Assembly (NCBI GenBank): GCA_045645485.1
Contig: JAZRIX010000070.1
Span: 1 to 27,883 of the forward strand
DNA: 27,883 nucleotides
Direction of reading: 5' to 3'
DNA from: SIG440 sp045645485
Lineage (GTDB): Bacteria > Bacillota > Clostridia > Monoglobales > Monoglobaceae
The notes under the pieces were generated by a model, which saw only the letters and a list, made by a program, of their open reading frames with translations, had not been told where the DNA came from and searched no databases. Both the position numbers and the translations under genes were made by a program. This document shows, in pieces, positions 19,865 through 27,883 of this stretch. The stretch's first letter is position 1. Every line of letters starts with the position of its first letter.

Positions 19865-21301
19865 TTATTTCTTCCATGTTTTTCTGGATAAAAGGACCAG
19901 TACGGGGAAGATTTCAAGTCTGCCTATTATCATTACAATGGTGAGGACTATTGTTGAAATATCAGAATATCCCGTAAAATTGCAGGTGGGTCCCACGGCT
20001 GAAAGTCCGGGACCTATATTGCTTAGAGTGGCAGCCACTGCTGTAAAGTTTGTGGTGAAGTCCATATTGTCAATGCTGATAAGAAGCAGTGCTGTAACAA
20101 AAATCATCATGTAAGAAACAAAAAACACATTTACTCCTCTGAGGGTTTCGTGACCCAGCACCTTGCCGTTCATTTTTACTTTTACAACACTCTTGGGGTG
20201 TGAAATGACTTTTATTTCTTTCACTATGCTTTTTACCAGAATAACAATTCTTGACACCTTTATTCCGCCGCCGGTGCTTCCTGCACAGGCACCGCAGAAC
20301 ATCAGCATTACAAGAACGGTTTTAGAAAGCTGTGGCCATAAATCAAAGTCCACAGTGGAATAACCCGTTGTGGTGATAATTGACGCTACCTGAAAGGCAC
20401 TGTGTCTTAGTGTTTCACCTGCACCGTCAAAGGCATCACGGATATTGAAGAATATTACAGCAACAGATGCCGTAATTATTCCCAGATAAATCCAGACCTC
20501 CTCCATCTTCAGTGCACTCTTGTTTTTTCTGAGCAACAGAAGGTAGTAGAAGGAAAAGTCTATTCCGAAAAGTATCATAAAAACCGTAATCACATTCTGA
20601 ATATATGGAGAATAGTCGGCAATGCTTGTGTTCAGTATGCCAAAACCGCCTGTTCCTGCTGTGCCAAAGGTCAGTGTTGCTGATGAAAACCAGTCCATTC
20701 CGCCAAGCATAAGCAGGATAAATTCAAGCAAAGTCATAAAAATATAGATGCCGTAGAGGATTTTTGCGGTAGTTCGCACTCTTGGAACAAGCTTGCCCAC
20801 AGAGGGCCCGGGGCTTTCTGCCCTGATAAGGTGGAAGTTGCTTCCCCCTGACATGGGAACAAGAGCAACAAGGAAAACAAGAACCCCCATTCCTCCAATC
20901 CAGTGGGTAAAGCTTCGCCAGAAAAGAACAGACTTCGGAATAACATTTAAGTCCGCAATAACTGATGCTCCCGTTGTAGTAAAGCCTGATGCCGTTTCAA
21001 AAAGTGCGTCAACAAAGCTTTTGATGCTTCCTGAAAAAACAAAGGGAAGAGCACCGAAAATACTCATGGCAATCCAACTGAGGGCAACGGCCGCAAAGCC
21101 TTCTTTGGCAAACATATTCTTGTCCTTGGGTTTTGCCCATATAAGGGGCAGCCCTACAACAAAGCAGATTGCCGCACAGAGGGGAAAGACCCATTTGTTT
21201 GGTTCGTCAAAACAAAGAGCACACAAAAATGGCAGAATCATAGCGATTCCTTCAATGTTCAGCACACAACCCAATACATATAAAATAATTCTGTAATTCA
21301 T
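19865..21301 (-). CDS. trkH: TrkH/KtrB-type potassium channel subunit
   Basis: This 478-residue membrane protein has the four selectivity-filter repeats of the SKT superfamily: TTTGAS (108-113), TAGTGGF (214-220), TTTGYS (310-315) and LSNIGPG (about 435-441). IGGMGVLVF and CAGSTGGGIKVSR, the latter in the gating loop, are typical TrkH signatures. It forms the potassium-conducting pore gated by the cytosolic TrkA ring. The ATG lies 3 nt after the trkA stop, with GAGGTAA in the last trkA codons as ribosome binding site, so both are translated together. The 3' end meets the flippase gene tail to tail with no obvious terminator. Confidence 0.95.
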   Translation of the reverse strand: MNYRIILYVLGCVLNIEGIAMILPFLCALCFDEPNKWVFPLCAAICFVVGLPLIWAKPKDKNMFAKEGFAAVALSWIAMSIFGALPFVFSGSIKSFVDALFETASGFTTTGASVIADLNVIPKSVLFWRSFTHWIGGMGVLVFLVALVPMSGGSNFHLIRAESPGPSVGKLVPRVRTTAKILYGIYIFMTLLEFILLMLGGMDWFSSATLTFGTAGTGGFGILNTSIADYSPYIQNVITVFMILFGIDFSFYYLLLLRKNKSALKMEEVWIYLGIITASVAVIFFNIRDAFDGAGETLRHSAFQVASIITTTGYSTVDFDLWPQLSKTVLVMLMFCGACAGSTGGGIKVSRIVILVKSIVKEIKVISHPKSVVKVKMNGKVLGHETLRGVNVFFVSYMMIFVTALLLISIDNMDFTTNFTAVAATLSNIGPGLSAVGPTCNFTGYSDISTIVLTIVMIIGRLEIFPVLVLLSRKTWKK

Positions 21302-21304
21302 AGC

Positions 21305-22666
21305 TTACCTCAATATATCGCTGATATCCTTGAATCCCTGATGTGTGGTAACAACTATAACCGTATCTCCGGGAAGAATAACGTCCTTACCGCGTGGAGT
21401 GATAATAGTACCTTTTCTGTTTATGCAGGCAATAAGAATCCCTTTTTTCAAAGAAAGGGTTTCAATTTTCTGGTTTGAAATAGGTGACCCTTTGGCAATT
21501 CTGAATTCAAGTGCTTCTGCCTTTCCGTCAAGGATATAGTGCATTGCTTCTATGTTGCTTCCGATTGAGTTGTTTTTTGCACGAACAAAACGCACAATGT
21601 ATTCTGCTGTAATATCCTTGGGATAGATTATGGTATCAAGACCCAGGTTCCTGATGACCTCATCGTAGCCGATGCGGTTTATTTTGGTGATAACCTTTCC
21701 GTCGGTTTTTGACTTTGCGTAAAGTGAAAGCATAACGTTTTCTTCGTCAATATTGGTGAGCGCGACAAAGGATTCTGCACTTTCAATACCTTCTTCAAGA
21801 AGAAGTCTGTTTTCTGTACCGTCGCCGTTTATTATGTCGGCTTTTGGGATTACACTGCACAAAAACTCAGCACGTTGCGGATTGTTTTCAATTATTTTAA
21901 CTTCAATTCCTGATTTGATAAGATTGTGAGCAAGATAAACCGCAGTGGTACCGCCGCCCACAATAATACAGTCTTTTACCCTGTTGGTCTTGATGCCGAC
22001 TTTTTTTATAAATTCTGTTGCGTCCTTTATGGTGGCAACAATACTGATGAAGTCGCCCTCGCGGAGGATAAAGTCACCGCCGGGAATGAAGGCTTCATCT
22101 CCACGCTCAACACCGCATATAAGAATGTTTCCGCCCAGCTTGTTTCCGATTTCGGCAAGCCTCATATCGTTGAGGGGCGAATTTTCCTGAAGACGGAATT
22201 TCAGAATCTCTACTCTGCCTTTTGCAAAGGTGTCAATCTGAATTGCAGAGGGGAATCGCAAAGACCTTGCCATTTCGCTTGCTGCAGTCCGTTCGGGGTT
22301 AATTACCATAGCGAGACCCAGCTCTTCTTTTATCAGGTGAATTTCTTCATTATATTCAGGGTTTCTGACACGGGCAATAGTGCTGCATTTGGAATTCAGC
22401 TTTCTTGCAATAAGGCACGTCAGCAGATTCAGCTCATCCGAGCCTGTAACTGCAATCAGTATATCAGCAGATTCGATACCTGCTTCGCCCAGTACATCGG
22501 TGTTTGCTCCGCTTCCAGATACGCCCATTACGTCATAGGTATTGACGGTATCCTGAAGAATATTCTGTTTTATGTCCACAGCGGTAATATTATGATTTCC
22601 TTCACGGGTCAGACGTTCGATAAGCTTTTCGCCTACCTTGCCCAAGCCTACAATTATAATATTCAT
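21305..22666 (-). CDS. trkA: TrkA potassium uptake regulatory subunit
   Basis: This 453-residue protein has the full-length Trk arrangement of two RCK units. The first NAD-binding Rossmann domain has GLGKVGEKL (7-15) followed by an RCK_C domain (about 140-222). The second Rossmann domain has VGGGTTAVYLA (about 230-240), with its RCK_C at the C-terminus (about 370-453). It forms a cytosolic gating ring that senses NAD(H)/ATP and controls TrkH. The start has CGGAG 8-9 nt upstream and a consensus promoter. It is the first gene of the trkA-trkH operon. Confidence 0.95.
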   Translation of the reverse strand: MNIIIVGLGKVGEKLIERLTREGNHNITAVDIKQNILQDTVNTYDVMGVSGSGANTDVLGEAGIESADILIAVTGSDELNLLTCLIARKLNSKCSTIARVRNPEYNEEIHLIKEELGLAMVINPERTAASEMARSLRFPSAIQIDTFAKGRVEILKFRLQENSPLNDMRLAEIGNKLGGNILICGVERGDEAFIPGGDFILREGDFISIVATIKDATEFIKKVGIKTNRVKDCIIVGGGTTAVYLAHNLIKSGIEVKIIENNPQRAEFLCSVIPKADIINGDGTENRLLLEEGIESAESFVALTNIDEENVMLSLYAKSKTDGKVITKINRIGYDEVIRNLGLDTIIYPKDITAEYIVRFVRAKNNSIGSNIEAMHYILDGKAEALEFRIAKGSPISNQKIETLSLKKGILIACINRKGTIITPRGKDVILPGDTVIVVTTHQGFKDISDILR

Positions 22667-22700
22667 AAGTCACATCTCCGTAAGTTTGGAATATTAAAAA

Positions 22701-22729
22701 ATTATACCAAATCTTTCAAATAAAGTCAA
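22701..22729 (-). promoter_or_regulatory. Promoter of trkAH
   Basis: On the minus strand TTGACT (22724-22729), 17 nt, TATAAT (22701-22706) with extended -10 TGG. Confidence 0.8.
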
Positions 22730-22740
22730 TATAAATGGCT

Positions 22741-23910
22741 TTAATAACAGCTTTCAAAAATTTCGACTATTTTTTCATAATCCAGTTCTTCAAAGCTTTT
22801 TACAGTTCGTGTTTTTCCATAGGTACATAATTCTGCAAGACGGTGAGACATTCCGGCAGGAATATTGAAGTCTCTTATCCTTGACGGCATACCAATGAAA
22901 CGGAAAAATTCTTCCATACGGCTGATGCCTTCAAGTGCCGCCTTTTCATCATCCAATTCTTTCACATTCCACACATTTCTTGCAAACTGTGCAAAGCGGG
23001 GGGGATTCAGCTTGTACACATATTTTGCCCAGGCGGGATAAAGAACTGCAAGTCCTGCTCCGTGCGCCACCTCGTCAAATTCACCGCTGAGCGCATGTTC
23101 AAGCTGATGCACCGCAAGAAAGCTGTCGCGTCCGCAGCCTGTGAGGTTGTTATGGGAAAGACTTGATGCCCACATCATGTTTGCTCTTGCTTCGTAATTG
23201 TGAGGGTCTGTCACCAAAACCTTTCCTGCTTCAATAACTGTACGCAAAAGACTTTCGGAAATACCGTCTGTAAGTGTTGTGGGTTCAATGGGCGTGAAAT
23301 ATCGTTCCATTGTATGCGTCATTATATCAACAATACCGCAGGCGGTCTGATAAGGACTTACCGAATATGTAAGCTCCGGATTGAGAATTGAAAAAAGACA
23401 TCTGAAGGAATCACAGCCATAGCCGCGTTTCATATTTACTTCCATATTGGTCACAACAGCATTACCGCTCATTTCGCTTCCTGCCGCAGAAATAGTGAGG
23501 ATTGTTCCGATGGGAAGAGCCTCCGAAGCCTCGCACTTGCGTGTGGTGAAATCCCACACATCACAATCTGAAACCGCTCCTGCAGCTGTGTACTTTGAAG
23601 AATCTATTACCGAGCCGCCGCCCACGGCAAGAATCATCTCTACATTTTCGGCTTTGGCAACTTTTACAGCCTCTCTGACAAAAGAGAGCTTTGGATTGGG
23701 TTCAACACCGCCCATTTCCACAACCTCAATACCGTTGTCGGAAAGTGACTTCATAATCTGGTCATAAAGACCGTTTTTTTTGATGCTTGACATTCCATAT
23801 TGCATCATAATTTTTTTGAAGCCGTAGCTTTTTATTATTTCACCCACGGCAAGGTGAGTATCTTTCCCGAAGAACACCTTTGTGGGAGCGTAGTATACAA
23901 AATTTCGCAT
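22741..23910 (-). CDS. Iron-containing alcohol dehydrogenase (butanol dehydrogenase-like)
   Basis: A 389-residue group III alcohol dehydrogenase. The nucleotide-binding loop GGGSVIDSSK (97-106) is intact. Metal ligands fit Asp195 and His199 in GIVDIMTHTMERYF, His268 in LAVHQLEHALSGEFD, and His283 in VAHGAGLAVL, equivalent to E. coli YqhD. It reduces aldehydes to alcohols with NAD(P)H in fermentation or detoxification. GGAGG lies 9-10 nt before ATG. It is 38 nt downstream of the membrane-protein gene on the same strand with no terminator between, so they may share a transcript. Confidence 0.95.
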   Translation of the reverse strand: MRNFVYYAPTKVFFGKDTHLAVGEIIKSYGFKKIMMQYGMSSIKKNGLYDQIMKSLSDNGIEVVEMGGVEPNPKLSFVREAVKVAKAENVEMILAVGGGSVIDSSKYTAAGAVSDCDVWDFTTRKCEASEALPIGTILTISAAGSEMSGNAVVTNMEVNMKRGYGCDSFRCLFSILNPELTYSVSPYQTACGIVDIMTHTMERYFTPIEPTTLTDGISESLLRTVIEAGKVLVTDPHNYEARANMMWASSLSHNNLTGCGRDSFLAVHQLEHALSGEFDEVAHGAGLAVLYPAWAKYVYKLNPPRFAQFARNVWNVKELDDEKAALEGISRMEEFFRFIGMPSRIRDFNIPAGMSHRLAELCTYGKTRTVKSFEELDYEKIVEIFESCY

Positions 23911-23948
23911 AATGCAAAACCTCCGTTTTTGTTTATGCTAACAGTTTA

Positions 23949-24638
23949 TCATTTTCGTCCTATGGTGTCAATGTGTTTTTTGTCTAAAATTCGAGCTGTT
24001 TCTCTGTTGGCACGGACAATCATAAAAACTGCGATGCCCAGAACAAAAGTGAGCATAAAGCCGCCTACGCAGGATGCCACAGACGTTCTTATGTCGGAAT
24101 ATTGCCAAACACCCAAAGATGCCGTTAATGCGGATTCAAGTGACAAAAGAGATACACTTGCGGAGACAAGACTGATTGCTTTTGCGGCAGAAAAGAGAGG
24201 ACTTTTGTATTTTCGGTATTTTACAACATTTCCAACCGCCCAGAGCGTTGCGGCAAGGGTATAAGAATACATTATTACCGAATGTATGGTGTTTTGACGG
24301 ACGGCACGGTGTTCCTTTACATAGAAAAAAACAACAACTCCCAGTGCGAGATTCAAAAACAGTAAAAGCTCACCGCAAAAACGGTATTTTTTAAATTCTG
24401 TGAGTAGGTTTTCTCCCGGAATGGTCTTGGTGGTTTCACGAAAAAGATAGATGCGGATAAAGGCAAGGAGAATATAATAAATTGCCAGAGCATAAAACCA
24501 TATTGCCCGGAAAAATATTCCCGAAGCTACCAGAGATAAAATATAAAATACATTGAGGGATACAGAACCCAGCAGGGTTATTCTGACTCTGAGCTTGGGA
24601 TCTTTGAAAAAATGTTGCAGAAGATTTTTTTTGTTTAT
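23949..24638 (-). CDS. Six-span membrane protein, function unknown, apparent ATA start
   Basis: About 230 residues with six hydrophobic segments, a charged lead (KDPKLRVR) and basic loops. Recurring features include AIYYILLAFIRIYLF, RFCGELLLFLNLALGVVV, VVKYRKYKSPLFSAAKAISL and a last helix ending AVFMIVRANRET. I have the impression of an uncharacterised Clostridia family but cannot name it. The best ribosome binding site AAAGAGGTG (24645-24653) is followed after 6 nt by ATA (24636-24638), not ATG. In-frame GTG codons lie within the site itself (24645-24647) and at about 24663-24665. The frame stays open far upstream into the divergent ATPase gene, which is not credible as coding. Confidence 0.72.
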   Translation of the reverse strand: MNKKNLLQHFFKDPKLRVRITLLGSVSLNVFYILSLVASGIFFRAIWFYALAIYYILLAFIRIYLFRETTKTIPGENLLTEFKKYRFCGELLLFLNLALGVVVFFYVKEHRAVRQNTIHSVIMYSYTLAATLWAVGNVVKYRKYKSPLFSAAKAISLVSASVSLLSLESALTASLGVWQYSDIRTSVASCVGGFMLTFVLGIAVFMIVRANRETARILDKKHIDTIGRK

Positions 24639-24755
24639 GGCGAACACCTCTTTTTTGGAGTTTGCCACACAATGAAAGTTAATATACAGCACCTGAATTG
24701 AATCGGAAAGAAAAGTTAGAAAGGATATAACAGAACAGTTTTTGCATAAATCCGT

Positions 24756-24794
24756 CCTTGTCCGAATATGATGTACAAAACAGCGGACAAGGAG
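24756..24794 (+). promoter_or_regulatory. Hairpin overlapping the ribosome binding site of the calcium ATPase gene
   Basis: CCTTGTCCG (24756-24764) pairs perfectly with CGGACAAGG (24784-24792) around a 19-nt loop. AAGGAG (24789-24794), the ribosome binding site 7 nt before ATG 24802, is partly inside the right arm. This could control translation, or be an inverted-repeat operator. Confidence 0.5.
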
Positions 24795-24801
24795 TGGTTG
24801 T

Positions 24802-27453
24802 ATGGAAAAAATACAGGGCTTGAGTACCCGAGAGGCGGAGCTTTCTGCTGAGCAGAACGGTACAAACAAGCTAAGTGAAAAAAAGAGAACGACATTGCTG
24901 AAAAAGTATGCAGAAAAATTTGATGACCCCATAATTACGGTATTGCTGATTGCATTGGGAATAAATATTGTCTTTACGTTTTTGGGGAAGGTAGACTGGT
25001 TTGAGTGCCTTGGCATTTTTGTTTCCATTATGATTGCAACATGGGTAAGTGCTTTGTCGGAGTATAAGAACGAAAAAACCTTCAGGAGTATTCAGCAGAA
25101 TGCAGAAAAGGTTTTGTGCAAGGTTTACCGTGACGGCAGTCCAAAAGAAATAGTTATTGATGAAATTGTAAAAGGTGATTTTGTGCTTCTTCAGGCAGGC
25201 GATATTGTTCCTGCGGACGGCATTGTTTTTTCCGGTAGTGTTATGTGCGATCAATCCGCTCTAAACGGTGAAAACGAAGAGGTAAAAAAGACCGAGGGAA
25301 CAGGGAATGTTTTTTACAGAAGCGGAGCTGTGGACTTCTGGGATAAAAGCAGTCTTTTTCGGGGAGCGGTGATATGCTCGGGACAGTGCGTTATGAAGGT
25401 GAGCCGTATAGGTGACAATACGGTTTACGGAAAATTCAACAAGGAGGATGAGGAAAATGACAGACAGAGTCCTCTTCAGTTGAAGCTTTCTCAGCTTGCA
25501 AAGGGAATAAGCCGCTTTGGATATACAGGAGCGGTGCTTGTTGCTACAGTTTATCTGTTGCAGCGTTTTTTTGTTGATAACGGCTGGCGTATGTCAGAAA
25601 TAATTACATATTTTGGCGATGCAACTCAGGTTTTGTCGGACGCGGTTAATGCCTTGATTATGGGGATTACGGTTATTGTAGTATCTGTGCCTGAGGGGTT
25701 GCCTCTTATGATTGCCATTGTTTGTTCCTTGAATATGAAAAAAATGACGAAAAGCAATGTTCTTGTCAGAAAGCTCATCGGAATTGAAACCGCCGGAAGT
25801 ATAAACATTCTGTTTTCGGACAAAACGGGAACCATTACCTGCGGAAAGCTTGAGGTTGTTGAAATTCTGGACGGAGGAGGCAATGCATACAAAAAGAAGG
25901 CTGAATTGCCAAATCGGCTTGGAAGAATGATAGAAATTTCTGCGGTATATAACAGCGGTGCAAGTATGTCAGGAACAAAGGCGATAGGGGGAAATGCTAC
26001 CGAAAAGGCGTTGCTGGAATTTGCATATGACGGCGGAGTAAAAAGTGTAAATATTCAAAAGGGAAAAGAGACTCTTTTCTCAAGCGAAAAGAAGTTTTCG
26101 CAAACAGAGGTGAAAGGGGATTTTTCAGAAACCTTGGTAAAAGGAGCACCTGAAAAGATTCTGCCCAAGTGCAGAAAATACTATGATGAAAACGGAAAGG
26201 AACAGCCCCTTGAAAAGATGTTGTTTCTGACCACGGAAGTCGAACGTATGGCGAAGCAAAGCATAAGGGTTCTTGCTCTGGCAACATCGAAAACCTATAC
26301 CGAGGGAGTGTTGGCGGAGGATTTGACTCTTGTGGCACTTGTAGGGATTCGGGATGATCTGAGACCTGACGTAAAGGGCTCGGTAAGTCAGGTGAAGCGT
26401 GCGGGAATTCAGGTTGTTATGATTACGGGAGACAAGAGGGAAACTGCTGTTGCCATTGCAGAGGATGCAGGAATAATGGACGGAAGGGATAATGTGGTGC
26501 TGACTTCTGAAATGCTGCAAAAAATGACAGATGAAGAAATAGGAAGCGTTCTTTCGTATATAAGGGTAATTGCCCGTGCTTTGCCCACAGACAAAAGCAG
26601 ATTGGTAAGAATAGCTCAGGAAAAGGGACTGGTTGTGGGAATGACGGGGGATGGAATTAATGACCTTGCAGCACTTCGGCGTGCTGATGTAGGGTTTGCT
26701 ATGGGAAGCGGTACGGATGTTTCCAAAGCCGCAGGCGATATTGTTATACTTGATGATAATTTTTCGTCTATCAGGGCGGCGGTACTTTATGGACGGACGA
26801 TTTACAAAAGCATACGCAAATTTGTTGTTTGTCAGATGACCATAAATATTTCGGCGGTGCTTGTCTCGGTAATCGGTCCGCTGATTGGAATAGAAAAGCC
26901 TCTTGGCATAACCCAGATGCTGTGGATAAACCTAATTATGGATACTCTTGCGGCAATTGCATTTGGGGGTGAACCTGCTCTCAGACAGTATATGTATGAG
27001 CCGCCAAAAAAAAGAGAAGAAAAAATTCTTGACAAACAGGCGTGGAGCGGTATTGTTATAAACGGGTTGTTTGTGTGTCTGCTGAGTTTATGGTTCTTTT
27101 TGTCGGAAGATATGTATTACGGCTTCAGACAGCATCAGGGAGATTTGTATTTTTATACAGGATACTTTAACTTTTTTGTGTTTGCGGGAGTGTTCAACGC
27201 TTTCAATGCGCGGTGCGAAGGAATTGACCTTCTGGACCATATCTCGCTGAACAAGCCTTTTCTGGTTATTATCGGATTGATTTGTGTTGTGCAGATTGTA
27301 ATAACATATTTCGGCGGAGCAGTTCTGCGAACTGCAGGCTTGACTCCCGGAGAGTGGCTGATTTCCATTTTACCTGCTCTTTTGATTGTTCCCGTCGATT
27401 TATTGCGGAAACTGATTGCAGGAAGGAAAAAACAAGCATTCAATGAACGCTGA
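24802..27453 (+). CDS. P2-type (PMCA-like) calcium-translocating P-type ATPase
   Basis: A complete 883-residue P2 ATPase. N-terminal cation-ATPase segment (LSTREAELSAEQNGTNKLSE), actuator domain with SALNGENEEV (153-162, normally TGES), TM4 ion-site motif VPEGLP (296-301), phosphorylation site Asp340 in SDKTGTIT, KGAPEK in the nucleotide domain, MTGDGINDLAALRRADVGFA in the hinge, and TM6 NLIMDTLAAIAFGGEP. The PEGLP and NLIMDT pair with a single TM5-TM6 acidic cluster suits PMCA-type Ca2+ pumps that export calcium from the cytosol; a related divalent ion is possible. It has ten membrane segments. It diverges from the six-span membrane gene. Confidence 0.92.
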   Translation: MEKIQGLSTREAELSAEQNGTNKLSEKKRTTLLKKYAEKFDDPIITVLLIALGINIVFTFLGKVDWFECLGIFVSIMIATWVSALSEYKNEKTFRSIQQNAEKVLCKVYRDGSPKEIVIDEIVKGDFVLLQAGDIVPADGIVFSGSVMCDQSALNGENEEVKKTEGTGNVFYRSGAVDFWDKSSLFRGAVICSGQCVMKVSRIGDNTVYGKFNKEDEENDRQSPLQLKLSQLAKGISRFGYTGAVLVATVYLLQRFFVDNGWRMSEIITYFGDATQVLSDAVNALIMGITVIVVSVPEGLPLMIAIVCSLNMKKMTKSNVLVRKLIGIETAGSINILFSDKTGTITCGKLEVVEILDGGGNAYKKKAELPNRLGRMIEISAVYNSGASMSGTKAIGGNATEKALLEFAYDGGVKSVNIQKGKETLFSSEKKFSQTEVKGDFSETLVKGAPEKILPKCRKYYDENGKEQPLEKMLFLTTEVERMAKQSIRVLALATSKTYTEGVLAEDLTLVALVGIRDDLRPDVKGSVSQVKRAGIQVVMITGDKRETAVAIAEDAGIMDGRDNVVLTSEMLQKMTDEEIGSVLSYIRVIARALPTDKSRLVRIAQEKGLVVGMTGDGINDLAALRRADVGFAMGSGTDVSKAAGDIVILDDNFSSIRAAVLYGRTIYKSIRKFVVCQMTINISAVLVSVIGPLIGIEKPLGITQMLWINLIMDTLAAIAFGGEPALRQYMYEPPKKREEKILDKQAWSGIVINGLFVCLLSLWFFLSEDMYYGFRQHQGDLYFYTGYFNFFVFAGVFNAFNARCEGIDLLDHISLNKPFLVIIGLICVVQIVITYFGGAVLRTAGLTPGEWLISILPALLIVPVDLLRKLIAGRKKQAFNER

Positions 27454-27456
27454 TGT

Positions 27457-27883
27457 TCAGGTACCAGAAAGGTCAAAGGGTGGGGTATACTCCTCTTTTG
27501 CACTGGATTTTTCCTGAGTGTAGGCATTGTGAAATCCAAGCTCAAGTGCTTTTTCTACAACCGAGTTGTATTCAAAAGAGGTTATACGGCGGTTGATTTC
27601 GGGGCATTGTGCTGTATTTTCGTTTGGAGTGTACTGACTCATAATACTGAGAATAAAGCTGTCGGTACCGAAGCGTGATTTCAGTTCTGAAAGGATTTCT
27701 ATAGAGTCGTGACGGCATCCGGGCAGCACCAGATGCCGTACAATAACCCCTGACTGCATTAGGCCGTTCTGGTCAAATACAGGTTTTCCTGCCGTGTTCA
27801 GCATTTTTTCAAGAGCAGAAACAGAAAATCTGTAATATTCCGAGGCGTTGCTGTATTTTGCAGACAAAACAGAGTCCTTATAC
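27457..27883 (-). CDS. Radical-SAM 4Fe-4S protein, COG1313 type (C-terminal part)
   Basis: The minus-strand frame is open to the window edge, so only the last 142 residues are seen. They read YKDSVLSAKYSN, GVIVRHLVLPGCRHDSIEIL, SIMSQYTPNENTAQCPEINR and SSAKEEYTPPFDLSGT at the end. This is the typical C-terminal half of the radical-SAM family long annotated as putative pyruvate formate-lyase activating enzymes (COG1313), whose substrates are unknown. The CxxxCxxC cluster motif would lie in the missing N-terminal part. The stop is 3 nt from the convergent ATPase stop with no terminator between. Confidence 0.88.
   Translation of the reverse strand, partial: YKDSVLSAKYSNASEYYRFSVSALEKMLNTAGKPVFDQNGLMQSGVIVRHLVLPGCRHDSIEILSELKSRFGTDSFILSIMSQYTPNENTAQCPEINRRITSFEYNSVVEKALELGFHNAYTQEKSSAKEEYTPPFDLSGT

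Noticed and set aside
24639..25028. N-terminal extension of the six-span membrane protein into the ATPase gene
   Set aside because: The extension is antisense to the conserved ATPase coding sequence and is not membrane-protein-like in continuity; the ribosome binding site at 24645-24653 marks the true start.
1..27883. CRISPR arrays, prophage or classical defence systems
   Set aside because: No regularly spaced direct repeats, phage structural genes, nucleases or toxin-antitoxin pairs could be recognised on either strand.

Overview
The window reads as chromosome of a low-to-mid GC, Gram-positive anaerobe of the class Clostridia, most likely an Oscillospiraceae/Ruminococcaceae-type gut bacterium. 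The reasons are the Firmicutes-type order rpmG-secE-nusG-rplKAJL with an L10-leader attenuator, strong AGGAGG-like ribosome binding sites, TTGACA/TATAAT promoters, a flavodiiron protein, an iron-dependent alcohol dehydrogenase, a glucose-type PTS, and a COG1313 radical-SAM protein. The species cannot be named from the sequence.

Layout. 1-730: the end of an aconitase X operon (large-subunit tail plus swivel subunit), then a probable deletion junction. 730-3090: gene-poor accessory DNA with an 18-codon micro-ORF that has its own promoter, a tRNA-Pro unit whose first tRNA is a degraded remnant, a cysteine-rich membrane protein and a frameshifted secreted-protein gene. 3086-4830: a REP-associated transposase (RAYT) with an Xre regulator, a divergent secreted stalk/NPCBM-like protein, and four REP-like hairpins, two of them inside the RAYT gene. 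4831-5877: a YkvI-family transporter.

6000-9660: the translation/transcription block rpmG, secE, nusG, rplK, rplA, rplJ, rplL. Two leader hairpins copy the 23S rRNA L1-binding site (before rplK and before rplA), and an L10 leader with attenuator precedes rplJ. A strong terminator follows rplL, so rpoBC is not next. 9660-10890: no intact protein gene, but a 235-bp hairpin array bounded by inverted repeats, an orphan transcription unit of about 327 nt (perfect promoter, structured, intrinsic terminator) and a decayed ferredoxin-like gene.

10891-27883: metabolic and transport genes. These are a flavodiiron protein for O2/NO detoxification, an M16 peptidase, an EamA transporter, a PTS operon (Enzyme I, EIIA, EIIBC; HPr is not in the window), a MATE/MVF-type flippase, the trkA-trkH potassium system, an iron-dependent alcohol dehydrogenase, a six-TM membrane protein, a P2-type calcium ATPase and the 3' part of a radical-SAM gene cut by the window edge.

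The most noteworthy signals are the orphan structured RNA at 9988-10314, the covarying REP hairpins carried inside the RAYT gene, the paired L1-site mimics, and the terminator hairpin at 18289-18326 that also holds the Shine-Dalgarno of the next gene. I did not find a clearly new defence system, phage or CRISPR array.
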